Shown: piece after piece, positions 17,711-26,684 of the stretch
Position numbering within the stretch: position 1 is the stretch's first letter
Layout of the letters: each line of letters opens with the position of its first letter
From: Thiobacillus sp.
Lineage (GTDB): Bacteria; Pseudomonadota; Gammaproteobacteria; Burkholderiales; Thiobacillaceae
NCBI GenBank assembly: GCA_019459055.1
Contig: JAIBEI010000005.1
Coordinates: forward strand, 1-61,633
Reading direction: 5' to 3'
Length of the DNA: 61,633 nt
Notes under the pieces: model-generated
The model's input: only the letters and a program-made list of their open reading frames with translations
Database searches by the model: none
Told to the model about the DNA's origin: nothing
Program-made: the position numbers and the translations under genes

Positions 17711-19906
17711 CTATCGGCCTGCCCCTTGTTTTTTGGTGAGGTCATCCAACATCGCGAACGGGTCTCTTTCCTCGGTCCGTCTCCGTCGGGGCGGGTTGAT
17801 GTGGTCCAGGCCGTGAGTCACTTCACCGGTTTCCCGGTCTACGCTTTCACTTGGCTGCAGCGGGATAATTTCCTGCGGGGCAGGCAGCCCCAAGCGTTCG
17901 GCGCTTTCGGCCAGCGCGTCAACATGGATTCCGAGACTGATTTTTGGCCCCCCGAAAAGCGTTTTCGGCGCGGGTGGGCGGGCGGCAACGTCGCGCGCCA
18001 TCTCGGCAGCCAGCACGAGCGGGACGGTCTCCGCTTTCAGGCTGCTGATGTGATTCAGCGTCTTGCCATTTCTGGCTGATGCATCCCGCGCGCCGGCCAT
18101 GTCACGGTGATCGTAGACCTTGGCGCGTTCGATCAATGCCCACCCTTCGGGGTCGGGGAAATTGGGGGCATACACAATTCGCTCGGGTGCCCAACTGGCA
18201 TAGCGGAACGTGGCCTTTTGCTGGCGCAGTCCTGCGAATGCGGCGGAGTTTTCGTACCATTGGTTATCGACCTCCACGCCACAGGTTTGGACTGTGCGCT
18301 GTAGGGTCTCGCTCATGGCATAGATCAAGGTGCCTCTATCGACGCACGAGGCACGCCAGCCCGCCTTCTGTGCGTCATCAAGAGCCTGATTCGGGCTTTT
18401 CCCCTTCAGGTCTCCGGCTTGTTCCTTGTTGTGCCAGAAGTCCAGGGCGTGCTTGAAAGCGGCTTCGAACTCAGCTGCGCTGCCCCAGGCGGGGGTCTCT
18501 TTACCGAGTTTCGGCGTGCGCTTTTTCATGCGGTTGCCGCCGATATACCCGTCCAGCATGGCCATGACTTTTTCCAGGGAAGCAAACTGCCCTTCAATCC
18601 CCGGCTTACCCGGTGCGTTGTATGGCTGGGAGCGGGTAACGCCGCTGCCCAGCATTTCGACGGCGGAAGCTTGTTCGACGATTTCGGCCGTGAATTCACG
18701 CCAAAGCACGCCTATCAATTCGCGCATGCTCAGGTTGATTGAGGAAAGAAGGTTGAAGCCTTCGATCACGCCGGCCAGCTGGCCCTTTCCAAAGCGCCGC
18801 TTTCTGCCGTTGTACTCACTGCCGTTGTCAAGATACAAGCGTTCCGGCAAGCCCCACGTTTCGACCATCGCCGCAAAACTGGCCCACACGTCGGCTCGGG
18901 TGATGCCTTTGTCCTTATCCAACAGGGTGAGGGTCGCAAAAATGCGATGGGTGGCCACGTCGTACCATGCAATGAGACGCGGTGTTGCTGTACTGCCATC
19001 GGGGCGCGTGACCAGAATGTCCACGGGGTGTACGTCGCCAACGACCATTTGCATGGGCTGCAGTAGCGAAGAATCCCGTATGACGCGCGAACGGTGCTTG
19101 TCGAAAAGTTGCTTGAAATCTTTTTTCGCCATGTGCACAAGCCGCCATTCGTTGAATTTTTCGACAAAGTGGCGAGTGAGTTTGCAGTTTTCCAGGCTTG
19201 CATCTGGCCAGCCAGCTTCGTGGCTTAGCCGCATGAGTTCTGTTTGCCCAAAGCGCGCCACATCCGGCCAGCCAGGGGCCGCATTTGCCCACAGGCTCTT
19301 GATGTACGTTTCTATAGCCGCCTTGAGGCCGCCCTTCTTATCAGCGGGGAGAGGGCATTCGGCATCCCACCTTCTGGAAATCAGGACGCGGGGGCCTTTT
19401 TCGTGCCGGCGCTTGCGCACAAGGCCCCCAATACCGAGGGTTTCAAACTGCTCAATCCATTGATACAGGGTGCGCGCGGGGATGCGTACAACCTTGCCGC
19501 ACGGCTTCGTGTGCTCGCGCGCCGCAATATCCTTGATGAAGCTGCCCCGAGCCTTGGTGCTGGCGGGGTAGGCGAGGGCGGGCTCGATCAGCGCCCGCTT
19601 CCAATTTGCCTCGGGCCATTTTTCTGGCGCGGTCAGCTTGTTGTGCTGGTTTTCCAGGGTGGCGGGCAACTGGACGGGTTCCTGTACCGGCGCGGGCGGT
19701 TTTGGCTGGGCAGCCAGCAATTTAGCGTAGAGGTCTGGCGGCAGGCTGGGGGCGAACACCTCATATGCCTTGCCACGCTTACGGACTATCAGGGCGTGGG
19801 TGTTCCATTCTTTGCCCACAAGGGCGCGCTTGAGGGCTTTGCTCGCGCCGCGTTCGCCGATGCCAGCCAGTGCGGCAAATTCGGCTGTAGATAGGTAATC
19901 CATCAT
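17711..19906 (-). CDS. MuA-like DDE transposase
   Basis: A 731-residue transposase. The N-terminal Mu-type DNA-binding domain begins MMDYLSTAEFAALAGIGERG and is followed by a second helix-turn-helix region (ARTLYQWIEQFETLGIGGL). The retroviral-integrase core has Asp in GDVHPVD (~290), Asp in LYLDNGSEY (~358) and Glu in GIEGQF (~437). A C-terminal beta-barrel and a MuB-interacting tail (DPFAMLDDLTKKQ) follow. All catalytic residues are visible, so it may be active. The frame extends upstream to 20059, but the ATG at 19906 with GGAG is the sensible start. Confidence 0.9.
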   Translation of the reverse strand: MMDYLSTAEFAALAGIGERGASKALKRALVGKEWNTHALIVRKRGKAYEVFAPSLPPDLYAKLLAAQPKPPAPVQEPVQLPATLENQHNKLTAPEKWPEANWKRALIEPALAYPASTKARGSFIKDIAAREHTKPCGKVVRIPARTLYQWIEQFETLGIGGLVRKRRHEKGPRVLISRRWDAECPLPADKKGGLKAAIETYIKSLWANAAPGWPDVARFGQTELMRLSHEAGWPDASLENCKLTRHFVEKFNEWRLVHMAKKDFKQLFDKHRSRVIRDSSLLQPMQMVVGDVHPVDILVTRPDGSTATPRLIAWYDVATHRIFATLTLLDKDKGITRADVWASFAAMVETWGLPERLYLDNGSEYNGRKRRFGKGQLAGVIEGFNLLSSINLSMRELIGVLWREFTAEIVEQASAVEMLGSGVTRSQPYNAPGKPGIEGQFASLEKVMAMLDGYIGGNRMKKRTPKLGKETPAWGSAAEFEAAFKHALDFWHNKEQAGDLKGKSPNQALDDAQKAGWRASCVDRGTLIYAMSETLQRTVQTCGVEVDNQWYENSAAFAGLRQQKATFRYASWAPERIVYAPNFPDPEGWALIERAKVYDHRDMAGARDASARNGKTLNHISSLKAETVPLVLAAEMARDVAARPPAPKTLFGGPKISLGIHVDALAESAERLGLPAPQEIIPLQPSESVDRETGEVTHGLDHINPPRRRRTEERDPFAMLDDLTKKQGAGR

Positions 19907-19934
19907 GGCATTTCGCTCCGAAGGGGAAAGTGAT

Positions 19935-20207
19935 TCATTTGCCCTTTGGAGGTAGGCCGTTGGTATCGGCGTAGGCTTGAATAATCGGGCCACGAAGATG
20001 CGGAGGAGTGATGACCCCATCCTTGATCCCGAGTAATACGGCGATCTTGTGGCACTCACCCCGAACGCATTCCCGCTCGCCGCGTAGCACGGCCGCTGCC
20101 AGGTTGCCGCTTACCCCATTATTTGCCGCCCACCTGGAAATACTGAGGCCCTGGTTGGCCATCTCTTCTCGAACTTCTTGCGGGTTCCGCTTGAACTGTG
20201 TTTTCAT
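19935..20207 (-). CDS. BcepMu gp16-like DNA-binding regulator
   Basis: 90 residues with a lambda-type helix-turn-helix (SISRWAANNGVSGNLAAAVL then RGERECVRGECHKIAVLLG), the pattern of the BcepMu gp16 family of phage-associated regulators. GGGAGA lies 5 bases before the ATG at 20207. It is the first gene of the leftward early operon, divergent from the repressor gene, and probably plays a Ner/Cro-like role. Confidence 0.8.
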   Translation of the reverse strand: MKTQFKRNPQEVREEMANQGLSISRWAANNGVSGNLAAAVLRGERECVRGECHKIAVLLGIKDGVITPPHLRGPIIQAYADTNGLPPKGK

Positions 20208-20226
20208 GGTTTGTCTCCCACCAATA

Positions 20227-20268
20227 TGCACCAATAATGGTGCAATTCTAAGAACCATATATGGTGCA
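20227..20268. promoter_or_regulatory. Repressor/operator region of the Mu-like element
   Basis: A perfect palindrome TGCACCA-ATAA-TGGTGCA (20227-20244) is followed by ACCATATATGGTGCA (20254-20268), which supplies a third TGGTGCA half-site and overlaps the repressor start codon at 20261. The layout fits operators controlling the divergent repressor and early promoters. Confidence 0.7.
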
Positions 20269-20878
20269 TGTCAACACTTTTCCATCTGTCTTTGGTGAAC
20301 GCCTTAGAGCGGAACGTGAGCGCTTGGGGTTTTCGCAGGCCGATCTCGCGCAGAAGATGGGCATTCACAGGAATACCCAAGCTCGGTACGAAAAGGCAGG
20401 CACACACCCATCCCCTGCGTATCTCACTGCGCTCCGATCCTTGGGAGTGGATATTGACTATGTTCTGACCGGAGTGCGTACCAGCGGGGAGAGTGCAGGT
20501 GCGGCGCATAGGGCGCTTGTTCATCTGGTAGACGTTATATTCGATGCCTTAAGTCTGACCCCACACGAAAAGGAATTCGAAGGTATCTGCCATCTCGCCT
20601 ACGATGAGATAGCGGCCGTATGGCGTGAGGGGGAGCTAAGGGGGGAGGTGGCGGACAGGGCGACCGCCGCGCTCATTAAGAAAAGTCCCCTAGTTATTGA
20701 GGAAGCCGTTTTTATCGAACTGATTGAACGGATTGAATTCGTACTTGAATCCACGGCCATCGACCTTACGCCTTATGACAAGGGCAGGGCGATTCTCCGG
20801 CTCTATTCGCTCGCCAAGACACAGGGGAAGCCGCTCGACCTGAAAACGATTCGTTCTGTGATTGAGGGCTTCCGCTGA
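20261..20878 (+). CDS. Phage repressor, XRE family
   Basis: 205 residues. The N-terminal XRE helix-turn-helix (ERLRAERERLGFSQADLAQK, then MGIHRNTQARYEKAG) is followed by a helical C-terminal domain without recognisable peptidase motifs. It is encoded divergently from the early operon and its ATG lies inside the operator, with no clear ribosome site, so the maintenance transcript may be leaderless or near-leaderless. It is likely the lysogeny repressor of the element. Confidence 0.83.
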   Translation: MVHVNTFPSVFGERLRAERERLGFSQADLAQKMGIHRNTQARYEKAGTHPSPAYLTALRSLGVDIDYVLTGVRTSGESAGAAHRALVHLVDVIFDALSLTPHEKEFEGICHLAYDEIAAVWREGELRGEVADRATAALIKKSPLVIEEAVFIELIERIEFVLESTAIDLTPYDKGRAILRLYSLAKTQGKPLDLKTIRSVIEGFR

Positions 20879-20945
20879 TTTTGTTTTGGTTTTACTGGCT
20901 GAGACGGCGTATCAAACAACGCCATCGGACAGGGGTGCTCCGGAA

Positions 20946-20991
20946 GGTTCCGAAGGTTCCGCTTAATGGTTCCAATGGTTCCGATGGTTCC
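20946..20991. repeat. Phased GGTTCC repeats near the element end
   Basis: GGTTCC occurs five times (20946, 20955, 20968, 20977, 20986), four of the steps being exactly 9 or 13 bases, in units such as GGTTCCGAA and GGTTCCAAT. The array lies between the repressor gene and the right terminal repeat. It may be a transposase enhancer, a regulator array or a simple tandem expansion. Confidence 0.6.
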
Positions 20992-21101
20992 GCACTTTTA
21001 GCCAGTCCGTGAAGTTTCCAATTTAGGACTTTTTTTGCTTGCCGGCCTGATGTTGCAAGGACTTCGGGCGATTTTCTGTGGGTGGCCTGATCGGTTTCGG
21101 T

Positions 21102-21136
21102 ATCCCGTCATATCCCGCCTGAATTCGCCATATCCC
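21102..21136. repeat. ATATCCC short repeats
   Basis: GTATCCC, ATATCCC and ATATCCC follow each other within ~35 bases just inside the right terminal repeat. They may be additional transposase-related sites. Function is unknown. Confidence 0.35.
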
Positions 21137-21142
21137 ACTTCT

Positions 21143-21181
21143 CTGCAACTTAATTCCATCCATCCATTGCAGATTACCAAC
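21143..21181. repeat. Right terminal repeat of the Mu-like element
   Basis: Read on the minus strand it begins GTTGGTAATCTGCAATGGAT and ends GGAATTAAGTTGCAG, aligning with the left repeat (11653-11689) over nearly its full length with a few changes and one 2-base gap. The two are in inverted orientation, as expected for transposon ends. Only one unit is present here against three at the left. Confidence 0.7.
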
Positions 21182-21350
21182 ATCCCCCCCACCGGCCCCA
21201 AAAGGAAAGGTCTTATTGGTTCCAATACCGACCAACACATTATTTAACATAATATACATTATGCGAAGTTGCACCTGGTGCGGCTTCAGCGCTTCCAGTT
21301 GTCTGGCTTAGAGTCGCGTGGGCCAACGACCCTGTACAAGGAGTTTTCAG

Positions 21351-21566
21351 TCAGAACCAGTCCAGCTCGTGGCATTCTTCGTCGGTCGCAAACGCCAGCC
21401 GACATTTATCCCGGTTGACCCGAATAATGTCGTCCAGGTTCTGCGGGATCAGGTCTTGCAGACGCTGTGTTCTGGCTCATCGCTCATTCCCACATCCCTT
21501 CCAGCCAGGGTGCAGGACGCCGTCGAAATCCAGATACAGAACAGGTCCTTCTATTCGTTTGTGCAT
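21351..21566 (-). pseudogene. Remnant of a HAD-domain (SAK-type) protein
   Basis: The ATG at 21566 starts MHKRIEGPVLYLDFDGVLHP, the phosphatase-like HAD motif DFDGVLHP, but the frame stops ~29 residues in. A later segment in another frame (LQDLIPQNLDDIIRV then AFATDEECHELDWF, stop 21351) matches the end of the same family. The centre is missing and the frame is shifted, so the gene is dead. It lies just outside the right end of the Mu-like element. Confidence 0.6.
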
Positions 21567-21983
21567 GCATCAAGCCACGAAACGGGAATTTTATTCAAAT
21601 AAACAGATAGTTATCAATAACTTAGCACTTGTTTACTAGCTGTTGTTGCTTTTATTACAGTCGCGTCCCTATTGGGTTCGCGGCCTTTTTCATTGAAGAA
21701 GAAATCTTCTTGAGCAGGTTACGGGGGCAGTCCCCGGCCATAGGAGGCCGGCGCAGGCCAGTAGCAGCCGCCGTTGGTGCAGGTTGCCCCGCAGCTGAGG
21801 TCGGTGGTCTGGAAGTTGTTCTGGTCGACAGGCAAGCCGGCCGGCATGTAGACGTATTTGTAAAACACAGCCATAAAGTAGATATTAGTTGATGAACGTA
21901 GATGGTTTTGATAAAGTTTGGTTCAATAGTAGATGTTCTTCATAAAACCTAGACGTTCTCTCACCTGCCACCTGGATTTATAG
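21567..21983. other. AT-rich gene-poor stretch upstream of the Fic gene
   Basis: AT-rich compared with its surroundings. The only candidate is a 51-codon minus-strand ORF (21719-21874) encoding MAVFYKYVYMPAGLPVDQNN and a cysteine-containing tail; it has no clear ribosome site and no recognised family. The Fic promoter should lie in 21890-21980. Confidence 0.4.
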
Positions 21984-23510
21984 ATGCCTACCGTCCCCAT
22001 TTACCTAGGCTATGAAGCCCTCATTCGTCGATATCGGCTGCGGGTGCCGCCGCTGCGTTGCGTGTACCTGGTCACCGAACGCGCGGTGGAGTCTCGCACG
22101 GTCAACGCCGAGGGCGAGGAGCGCATCGAACTGCCCTTGCAGCGCATTGCCGACACGGACTCGCTCGTGGGCCAGCTCACCTTTGCCCTCAAACGGGAGC
22201 ATCTTAGCCTAGCAGTGCTCTCCGCGCTGTTCGAAGTGGCCGAAGTCCTGGCTGCTGTGCAGGATTGGCTGAGCGACAAGCCCAGCTCGAAGTATGCCCG
22301 CATGACCGGCCATCTCGCCACCTGGCTGACTGGCCACGAATTCGATTACCGACTGCCGGCCGGCTGCCCGCGCGTGCCACTGCTCGACGCCGCGCAGTAT
22401 GTCGTTGGCCCGGCGGTCCCTGACGCCAAGTTTGGCATCATCAACAACCTGCTAGGGAACGCCTGGTTCAGCCCGCTCGTTCGGCGCACGGTCGTCCTGG
22501 AGCGATTGCTTGCCGAGGACCTAGCCAACAAGATAGGCGAAACGTTCCGGGCCATCGAGCCGGAGATGCTGGCACGAGCGGTGGATTACCTCTACCTGTC
22601 CGAAACACGCTCGACCTACGGCCTCGAAGACGAGATTCCGAACAACGAGAGGGCCGCCAAGTTCAGACAGCTTCTGGAGCGAGCAGGTGAGCCGGGCAGG
22701 CTGACAGAGGAGCAGCTTTACACGTGGCAAGGGCAGATTGTGAGCCCACTCTCGGCGGAGTTCCAGTTTAGGCCTGGCCAGAACTGGCTCTCCCGCCCGG
22801 GCCGTCTTCGCAACATGGCCGACTTCATCCCCCCGCCCCCCGACTTCGTGCCCCCCATGATGGATGCCCTAGCAGATCTGGCTGAGCAGGCTAGCGCGGG
22901 GACGCTGGACCCGGTGCTTGCGGCGACCTGCGTGTCGTTTGGCTTCGTGTACGTGCATCCATTTCTGGACGGCAATGGCCGCCTGCACCGGTTCCTGCTG
23001 CACCATATCCTACGGCAGACGGGCTTCACCCCAGCGGGGGTGGTCCTGCCGCTATCCGCCCGCATGCTCAAGCAGCTGGACCGCTATTCTGCCCTACTGA
23101 AGCGATATTCCCGGCCACGTACTGATCTGCTCAATTACGTGCTTGACGACGACAGCTCCACCGTCCACGTGCGTTCACCGCAACCCCGGTGGTTGTACGC
23201 CTATTTCGACGCCACGGACATCTGCGAATTCATCCTGGAATGCTGCCGCGCCTGCGTGGAAGAGGACCTGCAGTCCGAAGTGGTTTACCTGCGGGCTCAC
23301 GACGCCACGGTGCGGGAGCTGGAGACCTGGTTGGACATGCGGCAGTCAGCGCTCAATGCGCTCATCGACGTTATCGTGCAAGGAAACGGCGTGCTGTCAA
23401 AGCGCAAGCACAAGCTGGTCGAGCACCTTACGGCCGACCAGGTGGCTCGCATCGAGGCCACCGTCAGCGAGCATTTCGCGGATTACATTGACCAGCGCGC
23501 GAAGGCTTGA
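21984..23510 (+). CDS. Fic family protein (predicted AMP transferase)
   Basis: 508 residues. The canonical Fic motif HPFLDGNGRLHR starts at ~324 and keeps the catalytic His, the anion-binding Asn-Gly and the final Arg, so nucleotide transfer (usually AMP to a hydroxyl side chain) is plausible. An upstream STYGLEDE segment resembles the autoinhibitory (S/T)xxxE(G/N) helix of class II Fic enzymes, but with Asp in the last position. The C-terminal third is helical and may contain a winged helix. No ribosome site is obvious at the ATG. It stands alone between a HAD remnant and glycogen phosphorylase, in a region that looks acquired. The target is unknown. Confidence 0.85.
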   Translation: MPTVPIYLGYEALIRRYRLRVPPLRCVYLVTERAVESRTVNAEGEERIELPLQRIADTDSLVGQLTFALKREHLSLAVLSALFEVAEVLAAVQDWLSDKPSSKYARMTGHLATWLTGHEFDYRLPAGCPRVPLLDAAQYVVGPAVPDAKFGIINNLLGNAWFSPLVRRTVVLERLLAEDLANKIGETFRAIEPEMLARAVDYLYLSETRSTYGLEDEIPNNERAAKFRQLLERAGEPGRLTEEQLYTWQGQIVSPLSAEFQFRPGQNWLSRPGRLRNMADFIPPPPDFVPPMMDALADLAEQASAGTLDPVLAATCVSFGFVYVHPFLDGNGRLHRFLLHHILRQTGFTPAGVVLPLSARMLKQLDRYSALLKRYSRPRTDLLNYVLDDDSSTVHVRSPQPRWLYAYFDATDICEFILECCRACVEEDLQSEVVYLRAHDATVRELETWLDMRQSALNALIDVIVQGNGVLSKRKHKLVEHLTADQVARIEATVSEHFADYIDQRAKA

Positions 23511-23768
23511 CCCGTGCTGCACGCCGGTCTCTATAGCCGGCCACCATTTCTTGGCTAATCACAGACTCTGCGCGGCTTTGTCGTGCGGTGCCCGATCGAA
23601 TACATGCGGGTACCTTGGGGAAGTCGGCGGCTGAATCCAAGCGCCACACGGGGAGTAGGCTGAGATGGGGTGGGCTGCTGCCGCGAGGCCCCATGGCCTC
23701 AGGCATCCCGCTCACCCCTCTGCCTCAGGGCAGAAATCTTCTCCCGGCGCTTTGTTACCTTCTCCACG
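23511..23768. other. No gene seen
   Basis: The short overlapping frames here show no family resemblance. No terminator with a T-tract was found after the Fic gene. Confidence 0.4.
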
Positions 23769-23978
23769 ATGCCAAGTACCATTAGGATCGTCGTTAGTTC
23801 CACTTGGCGACACCAGTTCACGCTCGATCAGTTACGGGCGCGATTTTCCCCCGACATAGCGGTGCGGATCATCGGCGTGACACCGGGAGTAACGCAAAAA
23901 AGGAATTTGCCAAAATTAAGTTGCAAATTTGGGGTGAAAGCGGCGCGGAGAGGAAAAGTTCTATACGTAACCTATTGA
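23769..23978 (+). CDS. Small basic hypothetical protein
   Basis: 69 residues starting MPSTIRIVVSSTWRHQFTLD, with an arginine/lysine-rich C-terminus (KFGVKAARRGKVLYVTY). No family is recognised and the ribosome site is weak. It could be a real small protein or a chance frame. It is listed because the stretch is otherwise empty and the composition is protein-like. Confidence 0.3.
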   Translation: MPSTIRIVVSSTWRHQFTLDQLRARFSPDIAVRIIGVTPGVTQKRNLPKLSCKFGVKAARRGKVLYVTY

Positions 23979-24137
23979 TTCGTTTGAGCTGGAGTTAGCA
24001 GGTTGCTCTGGTCCCTACACCAATCATCCCATCAATGTCCGGACTTCTTGCGGCTTACTACACTGCAAACACTGCAAATTGGTGGTGCCTACGCAGCAAC
24101 CCCAATATGCGCCCGGGACAAACTGAAGGTAAGGACT

Positions 24138-26684
24138 GTGAGCGAGCCGACACGCGTCAGCCATCCGAAGCAGCGTCTACCGTCCGATGACGTAGCGGGT
24201 TTCGGTTCGCTGGCCGAACTGGCCCTGGACATGCGTTCGTCGTGGAATCACGCGACCGACCGGGTGTGGCGACGGCTGGATCCGGTTTTGTGGGCGTTGA
24301 CCCAAAATCCCTGGGTCGTGCTGCAGACGGTGTCGCGGGAGACCCTCCAACTTGTGTTGGCCGATCCCGCTTTCCGCGAAAACATTGATGCGCTGGTGCA
24401 AGCCAGGCGCGATGCGGCGGAGGCGCCTGCCTGGTTCCAGCAAGTCCACCCGCAATCCCCATTGAGCTGTGTCGCGTATTTCAGCATGGAATTCATGCTC
24501 GGCGAGGCCTTGCCCATCTACTCGGGTGGACTCGGCAACGTGGCCGGCGATCAGCTCAAGGCCGCCGACGATCTGGGCGTTCCGGTCGTTGGCGTGGGGC
24601 TGCTCTACCAGCAGGGCTATTTCCGCCAGGTGATCGACCAGGATGGCGCGCAGCAGGCCCTGTACCCCTACAACGACCCCGGACAGTTGCCGATCACCCC
24701 GCTGCGCAAGCCGAATGGCGAGTGGTTGCGCCTGGAGATTCCCTTGCCCGGTTACTCGGTGTGGCTGCGCGCCTGGCAGGTCCAGGTCGGCCGCGTAAAG
24801 CTGTACCTGCTGGACAGCAATGACGTTGCGAACTACCCGGCGCATCGCGGCATTACCAGCGAGCTCTACGGCGGCGGGCCGGAATTGCGCCTCAAGCAGG
24901 AGCTGGTGCTCGGCATCGGCGGATGGCGTCTGCTCGCGGCGCTCGGCATCCAGCCGGAAGTCTGCCACCTGAATGAAGGGCACGCCGCCTTCGCGGTGCT
25001 GGAACGCGCGCGCGGCTTCATGCAGGAAACCGGGCGGAGCTTTGAGGTCGCGCTGGCGGTCACCCGTGCAGGCAACCTCTTCACCACGCATACGGCGGTG
25101 GCCGCCGGCTTCGACCGATTCGCTCCCGCGCTCATCGAGCAGTACCTGGGCGGCTATGCCGAGCAGCAGCTGGGCCTGACGCGCCACGCGCTGCTGGCGC
25201 TGGGCCGCGAGAACCCGAACGATGCTTCGGAACCGTTCAACATGGCCTATCTGGCGATACGCGGCAGCGGGGCCGTCAATGGCGTGAGCCGCCTGCATGG
25301 CAAGGTGAGCCGGCGTCTGTTTGAACCCCTCTTCCCGCACTGGCCGACCGAAGAAGTCCCGGTCGGACACGTGACCAACGGCGTTCACATGCCAACCTGG
25401 GACTCGGCCCCGGCCGACGATCTGTGGACCGAGGCCTGCGGCAAGGACCGCTGGCTGGGAACGGTGGAGACCCTGGAGCAGGACATTCGCCGGGTTTCCG
25501 ACGCCCGGCTGTGGCAGTTTCGCACCGACGCCAGCCTGAGGCTTGTTGCCTATGCCCGCGAACGCCTGGCCAGGCAACTGGCCGCGTCAGGGGCCTCGCC
25601 GGAGAAAATTGACGATGCAAGGCAGGTGTGCGATTGCAACACGCTGACGCTGGGCTTTGCACGCCGTTTTACCAGCTACAAACGGCCGAATCTGCTGCTG
25701 CACGACCCGGAGCGGCTGCTGCGCCTGCTGACGAATCCGCAACGCCCGGTACAGCTCATCCTGGCCGGCAAGGCGCATCCCGCAGACCGCGCCGGCCAGG
25801 CCCTGATCCGGCAATGGGCGCATTTCATCCGGCGGCCGGAGGTGCGCTCCCATGCGATTTTTCTCAGCGACTACGACATGCATCTGACCGAGCAATTGGT
25901 GCAGGGCGTGGATGTCTGGCTCAACACGCCGCGCCGCCCCTGGGAAGCGTGCGGAACCAGCGGCATGAAGGTGCTGGTCAACGGCGGCATCAATCTGTCG
26001 GAACTGGATGGCTGGTGGGCGGAAGCCTACACGCCGGAAGTGGGCTGGGCGCTGGGAGACGGCCAGGAGCATGACAACGATCCCGCGTGGGACGCCATCG
26101 AGGCCGAAGCCCTCTACGACCTGCTCGAACGCGAGGTCATCCCCGAGTTCTATACCCGCGACGAACAGGGCATTCCCACTGCCTGGGTGGCGCGGATGCG
26201 GGAAAGCATGGCGCACTTGACGCCGCGCTTTTCCACCAACCGGGCGGTGTGCGAGTACACCGCGCAGCATTACCTGCCAGCCGCCGCGGCCTACCGGGAA
26301 CGCGCCGCCGACAAAGGCGCACGCGGCGCGGAACTGGTGGATTGGCGACATGCGCTGGACCGGAAATGGGCCGCGCTACGCTTTGGCGAAGTGAAGGCAA
26401 CGACCGACGGTGCGCGACATCTGTTCGAAGCGCAGCTGTATCTCGACGAGATCGACCCGGAGGCGGTGCGGGTCGAACTGTATGCCGATGGCGTCGACGG
26501 CGCGCCATCCGTACGCCTGGAAATGCAGCGCGTGCGGCAACTGGTCGGCGCAGCGCAAGGCTACGCCTATCGCGCGGAAGTGCCTGCGACCCGACCGGCG
26601 AGCGACTTTACGGCGCGGGTGGTGCCGTACCGTCACGGCGTGACGATCCCCCTCGAAGATGCCCGTATCTTCTGGCAACGATAA
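24138..26684 (+). CDS. glgP: Alpha-glucan (glycogen/maltodextrin) phosphorylase
   Basis: An 848-residue GT35 phosphorylase of the DUF3417-containing bacterial type, releasing glucose-1-phosphate from alpha-1,4-glucans. Seen are CVAYFSMEFMLGEALPIYSG, GGLGNVAGDQLKAADDLGVP, CHLNEGHAAF, VTNGVHMPTW, RFTSYKRPNLL, and the pyridoxal-phosphate segment EACGTSGMKVLVNGGINLSE with its Lys at ~610. The GTG at 24138 (AAGG upstream) is preferred to the longer frame from 24003, whose first 45 residues are unlike the family. It is monocistronic. No other glycogen genes are nearby. Confidence 0.92.
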   Translation: MSEPTRVSHPKQRLPSDDVAGFGSLAELALDMRSSWNHATDRVWRRLDPVLWALTQNPWVVLQTVSRETLQLVLADPAFRENIDALVQARRDAAEAPAWFQQVHPQSPLSCVAYFSMEFMLGEALPIYSGGLGNVAGDQLKAADDLGVPVVGVGLLYQQGYFRQVIDQDGAQQALYPYNDPGQLPITPLRKPNGEWLRLEIPLPGYSVWLRAWQVQVGRVKLYLLDSNDVANYPAHRGITSELYGGGPELRLKQELVLGIGGWRLLAALGIQPEVCHLNEGHAAFAVLERARGFMQETGRSFEVALAVTRAGNLFTTHTAVAAGFDRFAPALIEQYLGGYAEQQLGLTRHALLALGRENPNDASEPFNMAYLAIRGSGAVNGVSRLHGKVSRRLFEPLFPHWPTEEVPVGHVTNGVHMPTWDSAPADDLWTEACGKDRWLGTVETLEQDIRRVSDARLWQFRTDASLRLVAYARERLARQLAASGASPEKIDDARQVCDCNTLTLGFARRFTSYKRPNLLLHDPERLLRLLTNPQRPVQLILAGKAHPADRAGQALIRQWAHFIRRPEVRSHAIFLSDYDMHLTEQLVQGVDVWLNTPRRPWEACGTSGMKVLVNGGINLSELDGWWAEAYTPEVGWALGDGQEHDNDPAWDAIEAEALYDLLEREVIPEFYTRDEQGIPTAWVARMRESMAHLTPRFSTNRAVCEYTAQHYLPAAAAYRERAADKGARGAELVDWRHALDRKWAALRFGEVKATTDGARHLFEAQLYLDEIDPEAVRVELYADGVDGAPSVRLEMQRVRQLVGAAQGYAYRAEVPATRPASDFTARVVPYRHGVTIPLEDARIFWQR

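Larger units (their letters stand above)
11653..21181. mobile_element. Compact Mu-like (BcepMu-type) transposable prophage
   Basis: A ~9.5-kb unit flanked by inverted copies of a ~38-bp sequence (11653-11689 and 21143-21181). It has a leftward gene set of transposable-phage type: divergent repressor, gp16-like regulator, MuA-like transposase, MuB-like ATPase, small ORF, gpT capsid protein, Mor-like activator, coiled-coil protein and tape-measure protein. Terminase, portal, protease, sheath, baseplate, tail-fibre and lysis genes are absent, so it is far below the ~36-40 kb of a full Mu-like phage. The surviving ORFs are intact and several are translationally coupled. No convincing target-site duplication was found, so the outermost bases are approximate. 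Confidence 0.75.

Noticed and set aside
20946..20991. CRISPR array
   Set aside because: The repeats are 6 bases with 3-7-base gaps, far too short for CRISPR repeats and spacers; no cas genes are present.
24177..25577. 466-codon minus-strand frame opposite glgP
   Set aside because: Antisense shadow of the phosphorylase coding sequence.
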